A stretch of 64,000 bases of DNA from Stratiolaelaps scimitus (GCA_019614645.1 JABWDB010000002.1:26835501-26899500), one strand, 5' to 3'. Counted from the stretch's first letter, positions 15,010 through 28,808 are shown. Notes: generated by a model from the letters alone, not told the origin. Numbers and translations are program-made.

Positions 15010-16932
15010 AGAAGAGTACAGCAAAGTAGAAAAAAATCCTCAAACCCTATTATTATTATTATTACTATGTACTATCTATTAACTAGAATAGGGCAGTAGA
15101 GCGACATAACTCCTTTGTCGACTATCTACCATTCCATCGATACTGGACACTCGATATACTCGAGGCAGCTCTGTATTTAGGCTAATAGATGCTACGTGTT
15201 ATATCACATCGACTAAGTATGGCGACAGGTCACGCTAACAAGCTATTAGAATATTATTATTATTATTATAATAGATACTACCATATTTCGTTGGCCCAGA
15301 CTAGCAGTAGCAATATTATAGAACACACCCTGCCCCCACCACGACGGGCAGCTTATCACTATATACAGCACATACAACTACCACGCGAATATCTGTCAAA
15401 CTGTCCGACAAATTTGGACATTTGTACGGAACAAGAACGAGATAATAGTTGTGTCCGATACTAATTCTCGATGCTGAACAAGACGAAGGGTATTACTCAG
15501 ATTGCCTAGTCGGTACACGCGCTTGTGAGGAAGTTCCATTATTTTTATTTATGTCTCCTTGGTAACTTAGAAATCAATGTGGTTTTTATGCAGAGGAAAA
15601 AATAAATTGTTATGTATGTACGTTCCGAAAAACGCTAACAACACGAGAACAGGAACTGAATGTCAGGCAGTGAGCAAAAATGTAACCTACAAAAAGCGCG
15701 ACTGTTTGCGTTATATTGCCCTCTTTAAATATTCATTACTGGAATAATGAGATTCTCATAATTTGAAAAGCTACTGCTAATGAGTTGGCTTCAAGGTCAC
15801 TTATAACAATTAGTGGTAATGGGTTGGCATATCACAAAACACATCTTGCTCATTTGATTGCATTGGGACAGCAAGATCATTAATTAACGAAAATTCCGCT
15901 TGGTAGTTTAGATTAGAGTTTATCCGTCAGTTGCTCATATTTAAGGATCGGGTGACCCCACTCTTGGGTCTGCTTCCTTGAATTATGTTTTTGAACTTAA
16001 AAACGGCCGGAAGGATAGATAACACCGTGTGTTCACTGAACTTCTCGAAACCCCAAACAAACTAGAACATTTGATTATTAAGCCTTACCCACATCAAAAA
16101 ACTGCATCGGGCACAACTAATCTCATTTATATTCCATGATTTTGACAAATATTGTCATAGGCGCACCTTTATGCTAAAATGTATTATATATATGTACCGT
16201 GTTGTTTTTCGAGCGATGTGACTCCTCATCACCAATATACCACTGATTTCTGTGAGATGATATGTCTGTAGTAGTAGGTCTTTATACCTCTGTATCGCAT
16301 GCACATGCAACCGCAGAGTAAAATGCAATGAATAACAACCGAACGCAAGGTAAACACTTGATCCAAAAAATCTAATATTAACGAGATACCAGAATATGCC
16401 ATTAATCGAGAAAGATTAGATTGGTTGGACCCCTCCCATGACGGCTCAATAGAGATACAACTCAATGCAAAGACCATATTGAAATTATGTGAATATCCGC
16501 AACTGGTTCATCTGCATTCAATTGAATGCACAAACAAAAACTTGTTCATTAATAATGTTACGTGACCATCCTCTGCGCAGGTGTTCTGGTTGATGGAAGT
16601 ATTTCAGGGTAACCGCATTGACCTTTACGAGTATGCTACTTACACTTACACCACTGTTATGAGTTGGTAGTTTGCTCCTCATAAACATAATCATTTTCCG
16701 ACTTATTACGAATATTTGTTATACAGTAGTATTCTTGTATTAACACATCGCATCCCGATAGTGACAGATACTTGCAGCTATCTTAGTTGCACATTTGAAT
16801 GATCCCCAATTTGTTCTAAAAGGGAAAATTCATCTTGTATGATAGACATACCTAAACAAGTGCATCTACACTCATGCCCTGCTTTGCTTGCTGTATGTCT
16901 GCGGAATAATACCGTGGTGACCCGTGTCTCTT

Positions 16933-16936
<4 letters not shown>

Positions 16937-16965
<29 letters not shown>
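16937..16965. repeat. (TC)n microsatellite
   Basis: About 14 uninterrupted copies of TC. Confidence 0.9.
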
Positions 16966-16969
<4 letters not shown>

Positions 16970-17857
16970 CCTAACTTATTTCACCACATTTATGTAGTTG
17001 TTTCTCAAACAACGTACTATTAATATCTTATTATTGTACAGAATTACCAGTCGCTTCTGTCCAATTGGGCTCGCCATTTACATAGTCGATCGACTGGTTG
17101 ATAATACATAGTGGCACAGCTGTTGATATTAATTCGACTCATATCTAAAGTGTATACGATGCTGTTGGCATCTCCCCAAATGGGAGATGTATTTTCTAAC
17201 ATACTAAATGAGTTTAATACAAATCTGCAGAGTTGAGCGTACAACTTTGAAGAGAGGTTTTGTTTCTCGATGCAGATAAGTATAATAATTTTGCGTCAAC
17301 TTCATGAGGGCAAGGCCGATTGCTTCTAAAGTCTATCACTTCGACGAATCGAGTTATGGTAATATTCCTCCGACTTTACAGGCAATGAGTAAAGATCAAT
17401 TATTCGGCATCTGACCTCTATCTGAATCAGTTCACCAATGGCCTGTTCATGGAATATACCTACAAAGGAGTCAATTTTAGACCCTCACTTTACCAATCAC
17501 TACGAAGGCTTCATTCAACATTCAAACTGATGCATACGAATCTGGTAATAAAATGTATTATAGTATCATAATCACCTCTATATCAAATGTCGTTGCTTGT
17601 TTTCTGTAGTTAAATAAATCTTTAATTTCCGCCTCCTGCAGTCTGTGGTCTTTCAGTCCTCATACTCACGATTCACACCGCTGCCTACTCCTCCAAGTAA
17701 TTCTCCCATTATAATAATTAAAATAATAATATCAAAGCATGTTTTAGCTCGATGTCTCTCATAAGATAAATTTAAATAAGCGGACGAAGAGAATACTGCA
17801 GTAGTTTGTGAGCAAAACGATTAACAATTGCCTAACCAATGCTATTACGTTTACGTT

Positions 17858-17878
17858 AATAATAATAATAATAATAAA
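17858..17878. repeat. (AAT)n microsatellite
   Basis: Six to seven AAT units. AAT/ATT is the commonest trinucleotide repeat here, with further runs at 36023-36042, 41822-41841, 48330-48352 and 63314-63332. Confidence 0.85.
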
Positions 17879-17979
17879 AAATACACATTTAGTTCATTAT
17901 TATCTGTTGCTTTCTCAGTGACATTGTTTTTTCATTGGTATTATTTTTATCAGTGTTAGTGTCCATACAATGCCTATTG

Positions 17980-17985
17980 TTTATT
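17980..17985 (-). terminator. Poly(A) signal of the SLC6 gene
   Basis: AATAAA on the minus strand, about 95 nt after the transporter stop codon. It is the first hexamer downstream, so it is the likely 3' end signal. Confidence 0.45.
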
Positions 17986-18079
17986 GTTATTCTTAAGTTA
18001 GCCATCTTTGTTACTGATTCGTAATACTGATCTAAGCCATACTAGACTTAGAGGCCGGCATAGACGACATCGACGACAT

Positions 18080-21000
18080 TTAGACCAGTGTTGGATTGGT
18101 GTTAGGCTCGATGGGTCTTAGACAAATCTCCAACCGCTCCTTGAAGCTGCCCGGTGTCTTGAGTAGCATATATATAGCGTACAACGGCACCTGAGGATCA
18201 ATTCCCAATATAAACATGTTATAACTTAGTTTTGTACATTAATGAGTCTAAGTTCTCGATTTGACAAAGATTCCCGAGCACATGCTCTTTTTCTCTTAAC
18301 TTAGAAAGCTCCATGTGCTGTTGTCTTCCGCAAAGTCGAATCAATCGCTACACCATTTGAATGATTATTATTCATTGTTACATTTTCAGTTTGGTGCCCG
18401 CTGATCGTGGTGAGTGCAACTTACTAGCGACATCGAGCTGAGTGCAGTGGCAACTCCTACACGAACGGACCACCATGGATACTTGCTGGGATCGAGATCT
18501 GTTGTACGAGCGCGCTCAAAGGCGAACACCAACACCACCTTTAATCGAATTGATTCAATTGTATGGTTAACTCCCGTTCTAATTTACCATACTTATCTGC
18601 AGATTATGCATTGTGGGGATACTTATCCTACTACCTGTGTCAACCTATCTAAATTCGTCACTCGGTTCTCAAGTGCGGTTGCGAAAACATAATAATACAT
18701 AGCTAAGTTGCTAACTATTACCTATATCAGATCAAATCGGCAACACTTTCCAATACAAATACAAACCAGCAAAAACACAGGACTTATGTAGGTCCAGCAG
18801 AGGCGCCAATAGATGCCTGGTGGGGAGCCGAGCATTTGGTGAATCTGCAAGTGAACATTTTGAAATGACACGAAAATCCATTGACAAACAGAAACACAGC
18901 CGCAACACTCCACCTCTGTATGAAATGTGTTTATTTGAAAAGACGGACTTCTTCTCCCCAAATTCGATAGTGCGTGTGTTCTCTTCGCTTATTATTTGTT
19001 TTCTAGGCAGCTCACACCATCGTAAATTTGAACACACTTCTCCGCATAAAATTCGTTTGTCTGACACCAGGGCCGAAGCAAACACTCGCGTATGATTTTG
19101 TAGTCAGAGGAAGTTCAGCTTGCGCTAATTCTGAAGCACAAACCAGTCATCTAGAAATGCATTGGAAGCGACCTTTAAATTATATTCATCAATATTATTC
19201 CGTTCTGATTGTGCACGATTATTGTCATGACAATATATAATGATGCAAATCACACGTCATCATCTGTATTGCCGTATAGATTTTCTCTGCTTAGTGGATT
19301 ATTGTAAGTTGATAGGAAACGCAGCAGGTGCAAATTGTTCAATGGCTCACCTTTTGTGAAAATCGTTCAGCTCCGTAGATCCAGCAGATAACAACGCCTT
19401 CGACGAAGACAACAAATAGAACGCTTACGGCTGTCGCGTAAGTATCTAAAAGCTCCACCTATAAAAATACAGGTCGTCCAATTCACTCGGAGTCAGAGTT
19501 AAGACGTTCAGTCCGTACTAAAGACGATGTAACAACATGAATTGCGCCCTCATCTACCTAATCTGCTTAATCTTTTAAGCAGTCAATATATGTTAGTTAA
19601 TATTTTTCGTATTGTTATAAATAGTAAATAATGGGTAGTCAGTAAGAGGAAAAACTCGATCGAGTGATATGATCCCCACATGTACTTGCATGTCTCGAGT
19701 TTAGGATAATATTTTCAACTGCCTGTTAAGAATCTACGTAGTTCCATTAGAAGTACGGACTATGTTTCGACTTAACGACCCTTTACGTATAAAAAATATC
19801 ATATTAGAAGGATACACTAATAACAATAATAATGTGTTTTTATAGATGCTGTACATGTTGCCTACGAATTTTCAATTAACTTCAAGATGTGTTTTGTCAA
19901 CACATAATTAACTAAGATATATGATTAATATATTTTATGTACCAGATAAAAGCCACCGTAGGTTGTCGTTGGCAGAGCGCATACGAAGATGAAAGCCAAG
20001 ACCCCGGCTACAAAGATTTCTCGGTGTTTTCTCAGCACATCGGGGTACTGATCACATAAGCCCGTCAGCATCGCCTCTAATCCTCCGAACTTCGCCGTAA
20101 GAGGTGAACAGATAAATCGGAACAAGAGAATGTTAATTGAAAACGGTTGAAAAGCCTGGCGTTCATATAGAACGTCTCTAGGTTTGACCTCATGACTACC
20201 ACACATAATTTCATAAACTGATAATGGCAGCAGAATTCACCCATTAGTTGCGTGTTCGACGACGTGACCACTCACCGTGCTATCAAGTCCTAGTGTGATA
20301 AGCATGAGAAAGAACATCACGCTCCACACTGGAGAGTAAAGAAGTGTTGAAATCGCCTGAGATAAATTAACCAAATGGCGGTGGCAGCAAAACAAAGAGA
20401 ATCATGAAAAACGTTACTTGTGTAATGCGGCAATAATTGCAGGTTAATTATAGGTTAATGTATGAAATATGTGTATTCTTCAAACTGCGTGATACTCCAC
20501 TGTCCTGGAATGGCTCACCTTGACAGTACGAGCTGTCTGATAATACGGCGAGACAAGCTGTACTGCAAAGTATCTCATATAAACGTTGATACCTAGATCA
20601 CAATGAAGACGCTGGGTGGGTTAAGTTACCTGAGGATAAACGATGAATACGAGTCCTGGTCCTGTGGCGGCCACACTACTGATATCCCTTCCCAACATTT
20701 TAGCCATATAGCCGAGAAACGAAAATATAACTAACCTGTACAAGAAGAAGAAGAAATATCTCATCAACAGTCGCTGCTTTGCTGTATCGTGTTGCTTAAA
20801 TCTCTCAATACATATTCAAGTATGCTTTACTCGGAACGGCAATACACTAATACAGATGTTATAGTTAGTTTGGTTAAAAATGCACATCTGACCATCTATC
20901 ATGTGGTCAACTATCAGTTAAAAATAAGCAAAGGTGGGTGAGGGGTAGTACCTAATGCTAAAGTGCTGAGGCCTCTCACATAGAGGACATTCAGCTTCAG

Positions 21001-24000
21001 AATGAATAAAAACACTACTATTATGTAGTCATACAAATCAAATTTCCCATTTTATAAAATATAGCTGTACATACCCTGCAACGAAGCTGGTGCCACAATT
21101 AATAAATGATGTGAGCAAAGCATCCCGATAGCAGTTATTATGAAATCGATTGTAAGAGGACAGCGCCAAAAGGGTTCCAAAGCCTGGTCCTAATGAGAAG
21201 AAAATCTGCGTAGCTGCGTCTACCCATACCTCACGTTCCTGCAGCTTCGTCCAATCAGGCCACAAATAATACGCAATACCTGCAGCGACAATCACAATGA
21301 CGGTGACAAGAAAAGGAAGTAAATTGGTGGCCGTTTTTGTTGACTACCTCTGATACGACAGCATCGCAGGATACCAATGCGTAGATGCATACATGTGAAT
21401 GCATATATACCTATGAAAATTGCCAACTTACATTGAGGGCACTTACGGACGAATTGTCCTGCAAATTGCCGCGCAACAAGCACGGATTTACGTCTATTTA
21501 TTTGAGGCCCTTACATGTATTTTTATTTGTGTTAAGTTAGCTTCGGCTCGCACTAGAATTCCGTTAGGGTAGGGCGATATACGGGACATATGTCCTTCAA
21601 GGCTGTTTTCGGGTTCCTTCCAGATCTGCTTCTTACATACGGAGTGTGAATGAAAGTCGGGAGACCTAGTCAACATCAAAACGCTCTGCATAATTGCGAT
21701 ATCTGTACGTACCATCATATGCCCCATCGAGGGTGACTCCTTTAACAAGTAGAGCGAATAGTACAATGTAGGGAGCAATAGCCGTGATGTAAACCACCTG
21801 TGCAAACACGAGAATAATATGATATATATATATATATATATCTATATATATATATATATGGATAACAGCTGCCTAATCACTTCCATTTGTGTATGAATAA
21901 GCCTGACACTTTACAATGACGTGTCAGCATGTCCCAAGTTCAGGAAAATAAGTACAGTTCAACAATGCTTGTCATGGAATTTTCACTGAAGTGTGTTCTA
22001 TCTGCGATGTTCATAGATTAAGCAAACTCACCTTCCCGGTTGATTTCACACCTTTCCAAAGGGCTAGATAAACAAGCCCGAAAACAAGCAGTAAACAGCC
22101 TGCAATAGGCGCTCTGATGGAGCCCATTTCGCCCAATCCTGACGACTTGTGCATTTCCAAAACATGACGTCTACAATAAAACGTATGAGCAAATTGAAGG
22201 AGAGTATTAGTCGAATTCAAAGGAACATTGGTGCACTTTGAATGATGCCTTAAACAGAATATCTACACGTGTATGATTGTGAGATCTTAAATGCAAATGA
22301 AATGCATTGTGAGCCATCCCTTGCCTCATCCATACTTATCAAGCGTCCGCAAAGAAAGGAAGCGATAAAAATCACATAGTATGGTATCCTTACTCGAAGT
22401 ACTCCTCTGCTGGACTGACTTTCTCGCGCGTAACCTTAGGTACTACAGCAGATGAATTGAGATCGAACTGGTGGCCAAGTAGTTCGGCTTCTTCGGTAGC
22501 TCCTCCTCGCCCTAGTTCCGAACATTCAGGTGTATTCCACGGATTGTTGCAGGATGCCCATGGCAGGACCGGTGTGAATGAAGCCTAGAAGGTCAATAGG
22601 GATATTGCCAAGCAGAGATCATTAACATTGCCAGCTTGCGGCTTCACTTCTATTGAGATTTGTGTTTAATCTCAATTCACTCAAGACGCACGCCGTGCTG
22701 CGCCGTGAAAGTATTTAACCAATTCTACTGGGATCGAACATGTACTTATTAGATTTATTGAACTCGGAGTGGTCTTATTACTAATTTGTTCGCAACTTCG
22801 ACCGTTATTATACTATGCAAACAAAAATGCGACATAAACATCCGAATTCTATGCAACATTCATCAATATCAAATGTATCAGTCTACCTGTAAATAGTATA
22901 CGGCCCATGCAATGATAGTGTTGTAGTACATGGCCATATAGATGTCAATGACACAGATCGCGTAACCGATGCCTGCAAAACAACCGCAAATTTACGGTGA
23001 GAAGATATTGCCGATAATCGGCGATATGTCGTTACGTATAATCAGTTTGAATACGTTGAAATATTGCTTTTAACCTTTGATTACCCAGGCAAAACATTAC
23101 ACTACAATTATTACATTTATTATCTTATTACATTTATTATTTTATATCAACTATTGATGTACCTTTAAAAACAGGCGCGATGTACTGCCAAATCGTGAGA
23201 CATCCGGATCGGTGGTATTGGCCTAAAGCCAGCTCGAGGTAGAATAGTGGCAGGCCCCCGAAAAGGAGCATAATTAAGTATGGAACGAGAAATGCACCTG
23301 AAACATATACAACAATAACATGTCATCGATACATTAGCAAAGGCTATTGCTACATCGCATGTTGCCTTTGATGGGGAACTATAATATTATCATGGATATT
23401 TGTTCTATTCTCCTTGAAATGTTGAGAATGAGGTGATTTTCTCTAAGTCTAATTTGTTCGTGACCTTTGTGGTAACGAATTTTTGACCAATCTTAAATTT
23501 ATCCCATCTGCCATTATAGAGAGGATAAGAGCTTTCGCGAAATGGACAGAAAACTCTGCTTTTGCCGTTTTGAAATGTTTTGCGAAGAATCGTTCTAAAA
23601 CTAAGAGCCCGTGACGGTGCTTTTAGCTGGTAGAAACTTGATCAGAAGACAAGTTTAATTAAGTGAAATTTAAATCAAGGTCAAAACAAAATCAAACCAT
23701 ATGTATATGTATATATTCTATATAGTAGAATGGTACATGTCAGAGTGGCCGCTCCGCTTCACAGTGATCCGGGGCAATGTAGAAACAACACAACATATAT
23801 GGGTTGATTCGATTTGAGTGCTCAATTCATGTGCGCAAACCTGAATCGGAATGGAATTCGTGCCATCTCGTGCGGCGCTTATTCCACAAATAGTCGTAGT
23901 ATAACTAGTCGCAAAGTTGGCTACAGCATCCAGCCACCAGATTGGAGAGTCAAGCTAGCAGTAACATGTCCCCCATTTGGACCGGCTCGTGCAATCCAGG

Positions 24001-27000
24001 CAACACAAATGGCCTCTGCTCTCCTTGCCTAAAATTTCGTGAGTTCGAGCGAAGCCTTCTCCCTGTCAAACAAGCGTTAACATCGTCACGGCACAAGCAT
24101 TGCCTGTCAAAGGGCACGAGCCCTTCAGTGTGGCGAGTTTCTAATTTCGCCAGTTGGCTAGTTTGCAAGCTCCTTGCAAGAATTGGAATATTCGTATGAA
24201 AATAAATCTTTGAGCAGTACCCATAAACAGTTCAGCTCCTGCTATATAACGACTTCGGCAATTCCATATGTCATGTATTTAGGCGTATAGCTAAAATAGT
24301 ATCGGATCTAGTGGAAATGGAGCTTGATTGCGGCTTGGCATCTGTGAAAGCAGCTTGCTAAAAAACGAGCATTCCGTCTTCTTCTATTTGTAGGTCAACA
24401 TTTTATCTGTTAAATGGAGCGGTTTCAAATTTAGATATGAATGAACAAGCTGAATGAATGTATATGAACCAAAGCTGGCTGTCTAGGCCAGCGATGAGCC
24501 CATGTCGTTTATTATTAACTCCGCGTATACGAAGACAAACAAAAAAGAAAAACTCCGGAGTAGACCAAGTCGGAAATAAACTATTCTGTCTGGCGGCTAT
24601 TTTTAAAGCTTCGGTTGAGTCTTCGATTGTCATTATTGCTTCTGCGTTCGCAAGCTCGCCGTTTCATATAGTTTATGCCGTATCCTTCAAAGCGAGCAAG
24701 TCATGTCACGTGTAGATTGAATGTTAAGGGCTACAGCAATACTTTGTTGCACTGTATTCCGTCCAACAGAATTCGTGATAACACGATCAGTTATTATCAT
24801 TATTATTATTATTGTGTTACCTGTCTGCGATTGCCACCATAAAGGCTATTTCGTTTTTAACAGCCTAAATACTGTTATTAGTGCTACGTTCAAGACATGC
24901 GTGAGCTTCCAGACTATCAGAGGAGAGCTGAAGGCTTCTCTGAATGATTGCTTGTGGCATATACTTTTGCTGCTTTAACCTCGAAGTCCTTTTTTCGAAC
25001 CGCCAGAATCCTAATACAAGCTTTCATGGCCGCGTCCAACTCGCAGTGTGGCTTCGGCCCTTGTTATCCGGCTGCTTCTATGGCCATACAAGCAGCTTTG
25101 TGGAGGGCGTGCTAATTTTGGTCAAAGGATAGATCTCCCACACAACGACTCAGCCAAAGCCGCCACACGAATATAACAGAGAGAAAGAGAGAGTCAGCAG
25201 ACACAATTTAGCAGTATCCCACACGTCCACCCTCTACGCATATAGACATCTACACAGACACATATGTATAGACATACAGATATATTACGCCCATGCGAGT
25301 GTATGGACATACACACATTCAAAGAGGTCTACAGTCTTATGAATGCCTACATCGAGATACGCTCAGACATGCAGACAGACAGACTGTCTGACTGGGACTC
25401 TCATAGGGACATGGGGTGGATGGATAGTAGTTGTGGTTTTGGCGATGGTGCAGACGATAGAATGCCGAAAGGAATTTTAATCCACTTTCAAGTGTGTCAG
25501 AGAGGAAAAAAGAATGAGATCCGACATCGAATCGGGACAGCTACGATGATGTAGCAGAATATCAATTAGATCGAACCATTACGTATTTATAAGTGGTCTA
25601 TCAAATTAAGGTGAGGTGATTATGTATGGTGACTTTATCTAAAGGTGTAACGCGCTTAGGAATCTCATTGCTATTTCGGCAAATTTATCCCGCCAAAAAG
25701 GTCCGATGCCAATAGAAAATGAGGCTGCATACATTCAGATACAGCTCGGCCTAATTTTATTATCGTAACCTAGTAACCCTCAATAAAATGTAACTTCAAA
25801 TTACGGGCAGATTCATATAAATAAACACTATATTTATTCAATTCATTTAGATTAATGGTAAACTCATTCAGCATTTCGCGAAGATGGCACAAGAGGTCCG
25901 AGTGCGATTCATTCTGTCTGAAGCTGATACAAAGAGTATCAAAGGTTTGTATCGATTTGTCGGCCAAATAACCAATTGTTATGGTTTGGTTAAGCTTTCC
26001 ATATGTAGCTGTGCGGAAGTGATAACCGAAAACGACGTCAAAGACAGCTCTATATGAATGACCTGACAGGAGAGTCTAACCCCGAGAACTGCTGTAGTGT
26101 CAATGAGTTCGGCTCGTGGCTCGCATTAGGGTCAAAATGGAAAAATGCACCCAACGTCCATATAAGGGATAAGCGTCTGGCATATAAATGCTTGCGTTAG
26201 ACATGCACATGCGTGTCAATATGGGCAACATTCTTCGAATCATTACCGAGCATATTATAAGAAGTAGATATTGCGTTCGATTTTGGTATGTATGTATAGC
26301 ACATAGAAGTGGCCAATTAAACAACTTTCACTACAATCACCAACAATCGATTATCTGATCCATTAAGATATTGGTCGGTGATCACGAGGGAAAATGAAAA
26401 GTCATCAATGGTTTGATATTTTTGTTGAATTTTGTTCGCATTTCTATTTGTAAAATTGCTTTCATCCTATGGTAGTGATATTTTGTAGCATCGACACCCT
26501 ACCTATTTCAATTATCGAATAAATCGTTGGCGTTTCAACGATTTTTTTAATTTCCAGAATTGGAATCGAGGCGGCGTAAAGGTAACCCAATGGACAGCGT
26601 GTTGAAGCACGGGCTCGGAGTCAATGCTCCTACACTTTATAGTATGCAATTTGCTCATTCGGGCTACAGCCGCGACGCCAACAACAATAACAATTTTAAA
26701 CTACAACATCCAGTTACATCGATTTCAGATGATCCTCCCCATCTATTGTGTATTTTTAACATCAGGTTATCAATTGTCATTTTCACAATGCATAGTATGT
26801 ACACGTAAACATCTATGGGCATTCGTTGCTCTTCTCGTCATTTATTTATGAGCAGGCGCCCAGATTTTGGAGGTGAGGTGGGTTACGAGCTATTTGACGG
26901 GTGCCAAATTGTTACGGTTTGATGAACAGTACTACTACTACTACTACAACTACTACTGCTACGATATTGCAGTATATGTATAGAGTAGTTGGTTGCATGC

Positions 27001-27694
27001 AAATCAATCGGAACTAACCTATCGAGTATCTCTCTGAAAGAGTGGTCGACGTGCAGCCCAGTAAGAGGGTAACTCTCCACCCTCTGACTCATTCTTATCA
27101 GTACAGGCACATACTACTCTGTGCATATACGGGATCATTCTGTATCTACCTATATATTTATGTGTCTAAAAGGTGGGAGAGAATACAGGCCCTATTGCCC
27201 ATAGGATCAGATGCGCACTTGGATGTTGTATGGTAACCGAGCATAGTGAGCGAAAACTATTTCGACCACTATTAAACAGATTGATGATGGCTGGACAATT
27301 CAAACGAATCGTAGTTTGCACGTAGGATCCTGCAAAAGGTGCAGGAAACGACGCTGTTGTAATGAAATGATTTCGTCCGCTAACAGAATAAAGAACACTG
27401 TTTGTCCTAATACCGTGAAATAGCAGAAGTAGTACAAGTAAAAAACCCGAGCCTAAGCTACGAATAGTATTATGATCTACTGTCAATAATATACTATTTT
27501 TATTTTGTTCAATCTATATATATCACCTCACGAGATTCGATAAACATTTTGTTAATGTTATTCTGTGTGTGAAACATACCTCCACCATTTCTGTAGCAAA
27601 TATAGGGAAATCGCCACACATTGCCCAGATCAACCGCGAAGCCGATAACTGCTAACAAGAACTCAGTCTTCGAGTCCCATCGCTCCCGGCCCAC
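18080..27694 (-). CDS. SerT: SLC6 monoamine (serotonin-type) transporter, 5' incomplete
   Basis: Plasma-membrane Na+/Cl--coupled transporter that clears monoamines after release. Exons (minus, 5' to 3'): 27694-27580, 23297-23163, 22972-22887, 22584-22394, 22170-22032, 21797-21713, 21279-21075, 20735-20630, 20356-20276, 20089-19943, 19458-19351, 18844-18767, 18538-18425, 18190-18080. All phases agree and give 566 residues to a TAA. TM1 reads [17 protein letters not shown], with the Asp (residue 22 here) that marks monoamine carriers. TM2 ends in GQYHRSGC and TM3 has YYNTIIAW, both closer to SERT than to dopamine transporters. The EL2 cysteine pair is at 124 and 133. TM6 has [11 protein letters not shown]8 has LITLGLDST, and the tail has TPGSFKERL. 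The TM7-TM8 link is more diverged. The first visible exon follows a clear acceptor and starts with Val, so the N-terminal exon lies upstream and was not found. The serotonin assignment is by motif only. Confidence 0.9.
21822..21859. repeat. (TA)n microsatellite in SLC6 intron
   Basis: About 38 bp of AT/TA dinucleotide, roughly 25 bp upstream of the TM5 exon of the transporter in transcript direction. Confidence 0.85.
26930..26960. repeat. (TAC)n microsatellite
   Basis: About ten imperfect TAC units in the 4.3 kb intron between the TM1 and TM2 exons of the transporter. Confidence 0.8.
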
Positions 27695-27707
27695 CTAAAA
27701 GAAAAGA

Positions 27708-27793
27708 AATATACACTTGAACGTTACATTATGGTACAAGAACTGCATGTTTCAATATACACTTGAACGTTACATTATGGTACAAGAACTGCA
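27708..27793. repeat. 46-bp tandem duplication near a splice acceptor
   Basis: Two copies with a 46-bp period. The shared 40 bp, starting AATATACAC and ending AACTGCA, are identical in both. In transcript direction the pair lies in the intron just before the transporter's TM1 exon. Near-identity of the copies suggests a recent event. Confidence 0.9.
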
Positions 27794-28649
27794 CGGCTTT
27801 CCTACATTAAACATTTAACCGTTTATTTTGTGTAAATATACAAAGCAACCATCAGTCGTGTAATTTAGTCATGAATCGTGTATATATCATATATGCTCTT
27901 CACTTAGACAAATCCGGAATAAGATCAGTGTGTGGCTTTTAAATTAGTAAGTACACATTCCTCTTATTTTCTTCTTGGATCCTCATTTTTCTAAGTTTAT
28001 CCGTATTTCGCTTATACCTTGGTGTAAACTTGTATCCTTGCAGATACGCATTGCACTTGTATACTTCCCGTTCAACATTTGGTACTCCTATGAACTCCAT
28101 TTTAAATTGTAGCGGGCGAAAATAAATTATAGGTGCATAGCACCTCCATACAAAACACGATATAATGCATGTTTTACTGTTTATTAAAAAATACGGTCTT
28201 CGAGAGCACCTTATTGCGAACTCAGTAAGTATTATGCCACTACTGACCGAACGTTCAACCAGCGTTACTTCAATCAGTGGCTGTTCACGTGGACCTCTTG
28301 ATAATCTCAGTCGAGATCGTGCACGCGCGGAACTTGTTCTCCTTAACTACTCTATCTTAAATATCACTTAGGATTTAATGCCTCATCCGGTGCAATGTGG
28401 ACTAATGCTGTGAGTACAACTGATTTAGTACAACTACATTCTAATGAGACCGTTGTTCGGCCCATGTTTCCATCGATCCATTGGTGTCTCTACGGAGACT
28501 TCGACCTCCCCGATTGGATAAAAGTGTCGGCGAGGCCAAGTTTCTCTTCTGTGGGTTCAGGAGAGAACGTATTTCATATTTATCATCATTGTATTTTCCG
28601 TTGCATGTTCGCTGATATTTTCAGGTCCATCTTGTGGTCTCATATTTTA

Positions 28650-28808
28650 GTCAGCGCGGTGGCTTGGACGGCTAAGTCTCTGGCTGTCGGAAGCCAGAGG
28701 TCGCAGGTTCGAGTCCCGCTGCGTGATGAGGACAAATAAGAGAGCTTAAGCATTGTGAAATTGCAGCTCCTTTAATAAACCAATATAGTTTACCTTTACC
28801 TTTATAAA
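28650..28808 (+). mobile_element. tRNA-derived SINE, near full length
   Basis: The head looks like a decayed tRNA gene. An A box lies at 28660-28671 (TGGCTTGGACGG) and a perfect B box at 28706-28716 (GGTTCGAGTCC). An extended anticodon-arm-like hairpin lies between them, and TCA/TGA plus CGC/GCG complementarity closes the ends. A body follows with AGCATTGTGAAATTGCAGC and CTTTAATAAACCAAT, then a short ACCTTT tandem tail. The tail recurs at 30656 and 41754 and the head at 31776, which shows a dispersed family. The hairpin is too long and the acceptor stem too poor for a working tRNA. Confidence 0.75.

Larger units (their letters stand above)
1..17979. other. Gene-poor AT-rich region
   Basis: I recognise no gene in these 18 kb on either strand. 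Open frames stay below about 110 codons, do not resemble known families and do not chain through convincing splice sites. The sequence holds simple repeats, listed separately, and somewhat more GC-rich patches near 3.8-4.0 kb and 6.4-7.2 kb. A distal exon or regulatory DNA of the transporter downstream could be hidden here, but nothing shows it. Confidence 0.5.

Noticed and set aside
18732..19085. 117-codon minus-strand frame overlapping the transporter
   Set aside because: Out of frame with the TM11 exon of the transporter that it overlaps, and has no recognisable content.
25264..25554. 96-codon plus-strand frame
   Set aside because: It runs through ACAGA/CATAC low-complexity sequence within a transporter intron.
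27166..27486. 106-codon minus-strand frame in the transporter intron
   Set aside because: No splice signals fit it to the transporter, and its composition looks random.
28652..28726. Possible working tRNA gene with A and B boxes
   Set aside because: The anticodon-arm hairpin is eight pairs long with a six-base loop, the acceptor stem is bulged and the T stem has a mismatch. The same tail recurs at other sites without the head, so it is a SINE.
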